DNA of 64,000 nucleotides from Algoriphagus sanaruensis (GTDB lineage: Bacteria > Bacteroidota > Bacteroidia > Cytophagales > Cyclobacteriaceae): positions 1,612,001 through 1,676,000 of the forward strand of contig NZ_CP012836.1 in assembly GCF_001593605.1 (NCBI RefSeq), given 5' to 3'. Below the pieces are notes generated by a model. The model made no database searches. It saw only the letters and a list, made by a program, of their open reading frames with translations, and was not told the origin of the DNA. The first letter of the stretch is position 1. Each line of letters opens with the position of its first letter. The position numbers were made by a program, and so were the translations under genes. This document shows positions 63,688-64,000 of the stretch, piece after piece.

Positions 63688-64000
63688 ATGTGGAAGACGA
63701 TTCGAAAGTTTCTCAATGATATTCACCTTTATGCCGGACTAATCTGTGGGCTGGTGGTCATTGCTGTTTGTCTCAGCGGGACCATCTATGTTTATAATAC
63801 GGAGATTCGGGAATTTTTTGATTCAGAGCGGTATTTCGTAGAAGTCCAAGGAAGTCGCCGTTCACTCGATGAGCTTAAAGCTTCCATAGAAAATGAACTG
63901 CAGGGACAGGTTGTGGGTGTGTCTGTTTTCGATGGAGAAAATCGTTCCGTACAAGTTTCTCTAAAAAATGATCCTGAAGCTAGACCGATTACGTTGTTTG
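63688..64000 (+). CDS. PepSY-associated transmembrane protein (3' end cut by window)
   Basis: 104 residues visible, frame open to the window end. It begins MWKTIRKFLNDIHLYAGLIC, then a transmembrane helix GLVVIAVCLSGTIYVYNTEI, then a periplasmic PepSY-like stretch (SLDELKASIENELQGQVVGVSV). This N-terminus is typical of PepSY_TM proteins, often found with siderophore receptors or acting as iron reductases. Length and partner genes cannot be seen. A -7 box candidate lies upstream. Confidence 0.85.
   Translation, partial: MWKTIRKFLNDIHLYAGLICGLVVIAVCLSGTIYVYNTEIREFFDSERYFVEVQGSRRSLDELKASIENELQGQVVGVSVFDGENRSVQVSLKNDPEARPITLF

Overview
The window is a continuous stretch of a Bacteroidota chromosome, most likely from the order Cytophagales (Cyclobacteriaceae, Algoriphagus-like). 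The placement is inferred from protein style (UpxY-type NusG paralogue, BNR/sortilin-like secreted protein, DUF6600, DUF6503, large PurL, PAS kinases of the IQSHxVRAPL type), from sparse Shine-Dalgarno sequences, and from promoter matches to the Bacteroidota consensus TTG-N17-23-TAnnTTTG. Both ends cut a gene: hslU at the left and a PepSY-type membrane protein at the right. No rRNA, tRNA, CRISPR array, transposase or phage gene was recognised.

Layout. 1-8.2 kb: proteostasis and stress genes (HslU, cold-shock protein, Hsp20, HtrA), an SDR, a SixA-like phosphatase, a secreted serine hydrolase and a PAS histidine kinase. 8.2-18 kb, minus strand: a GH9 glycosidase coupled to a HAD phosphatase, an MdtD-like exporter, a DUF2200 protein, a TPR lipoprotein and a sugar-catabolism group (mutarotase, TIM-barrel isomerase, zinc dehydrogenase, L-galactose-dehydrogenase-like AKR, uronate-dehydrogenase-like SDR). 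18-29.5 kb, minus strand: two more kinases, an esterase, a VanZ protein, a small XRE repressor plus membrane protein behind a 34-bp palindromic operator, a large Asp-box repeat protein and a DUF6600 protein.

29.8-31.1 kb is the most unusual part. A low-GC two-gene unit (TrpF-like + NUDIX) is bounded by complementary GTTATGCC / GGCATAAC boxes and two 65-67 bp imperfect hairpins, and it looks like a single integron-type gene cassette without an integrase. 31.2-37.2 kb: Tat-type metallophosphatase, secreted TIM-barrel protein, PurL. 37.6-44.2 kb: TetR-TolC-MFP-RND efflux operon with an operator inside the promoter.

44.3-52.6 kb: an orphan UpxY/NusG-like protein, dapA-xseA-xseB, small secreted proteins, a LigA with an extra ~145-residue block, and a TetR. 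52.7-61.1 kb: MetG, a tandem-duplicated secreted protein, YitT, and the four-gene Anbu cluster (circularly permuted ATP-grasp, alpha-E, Anbu Ntn-hydrolase, transglutaminase). 61.1-64 kb: a DUF6503 lipoprotein, a PAS sensor gene broken by one in-frame stop, and the truncated PepSY gene. The best leads are the cassette-like unit, the 34-bp operator/promoter, the LigA insertion and the Anbu cluster.
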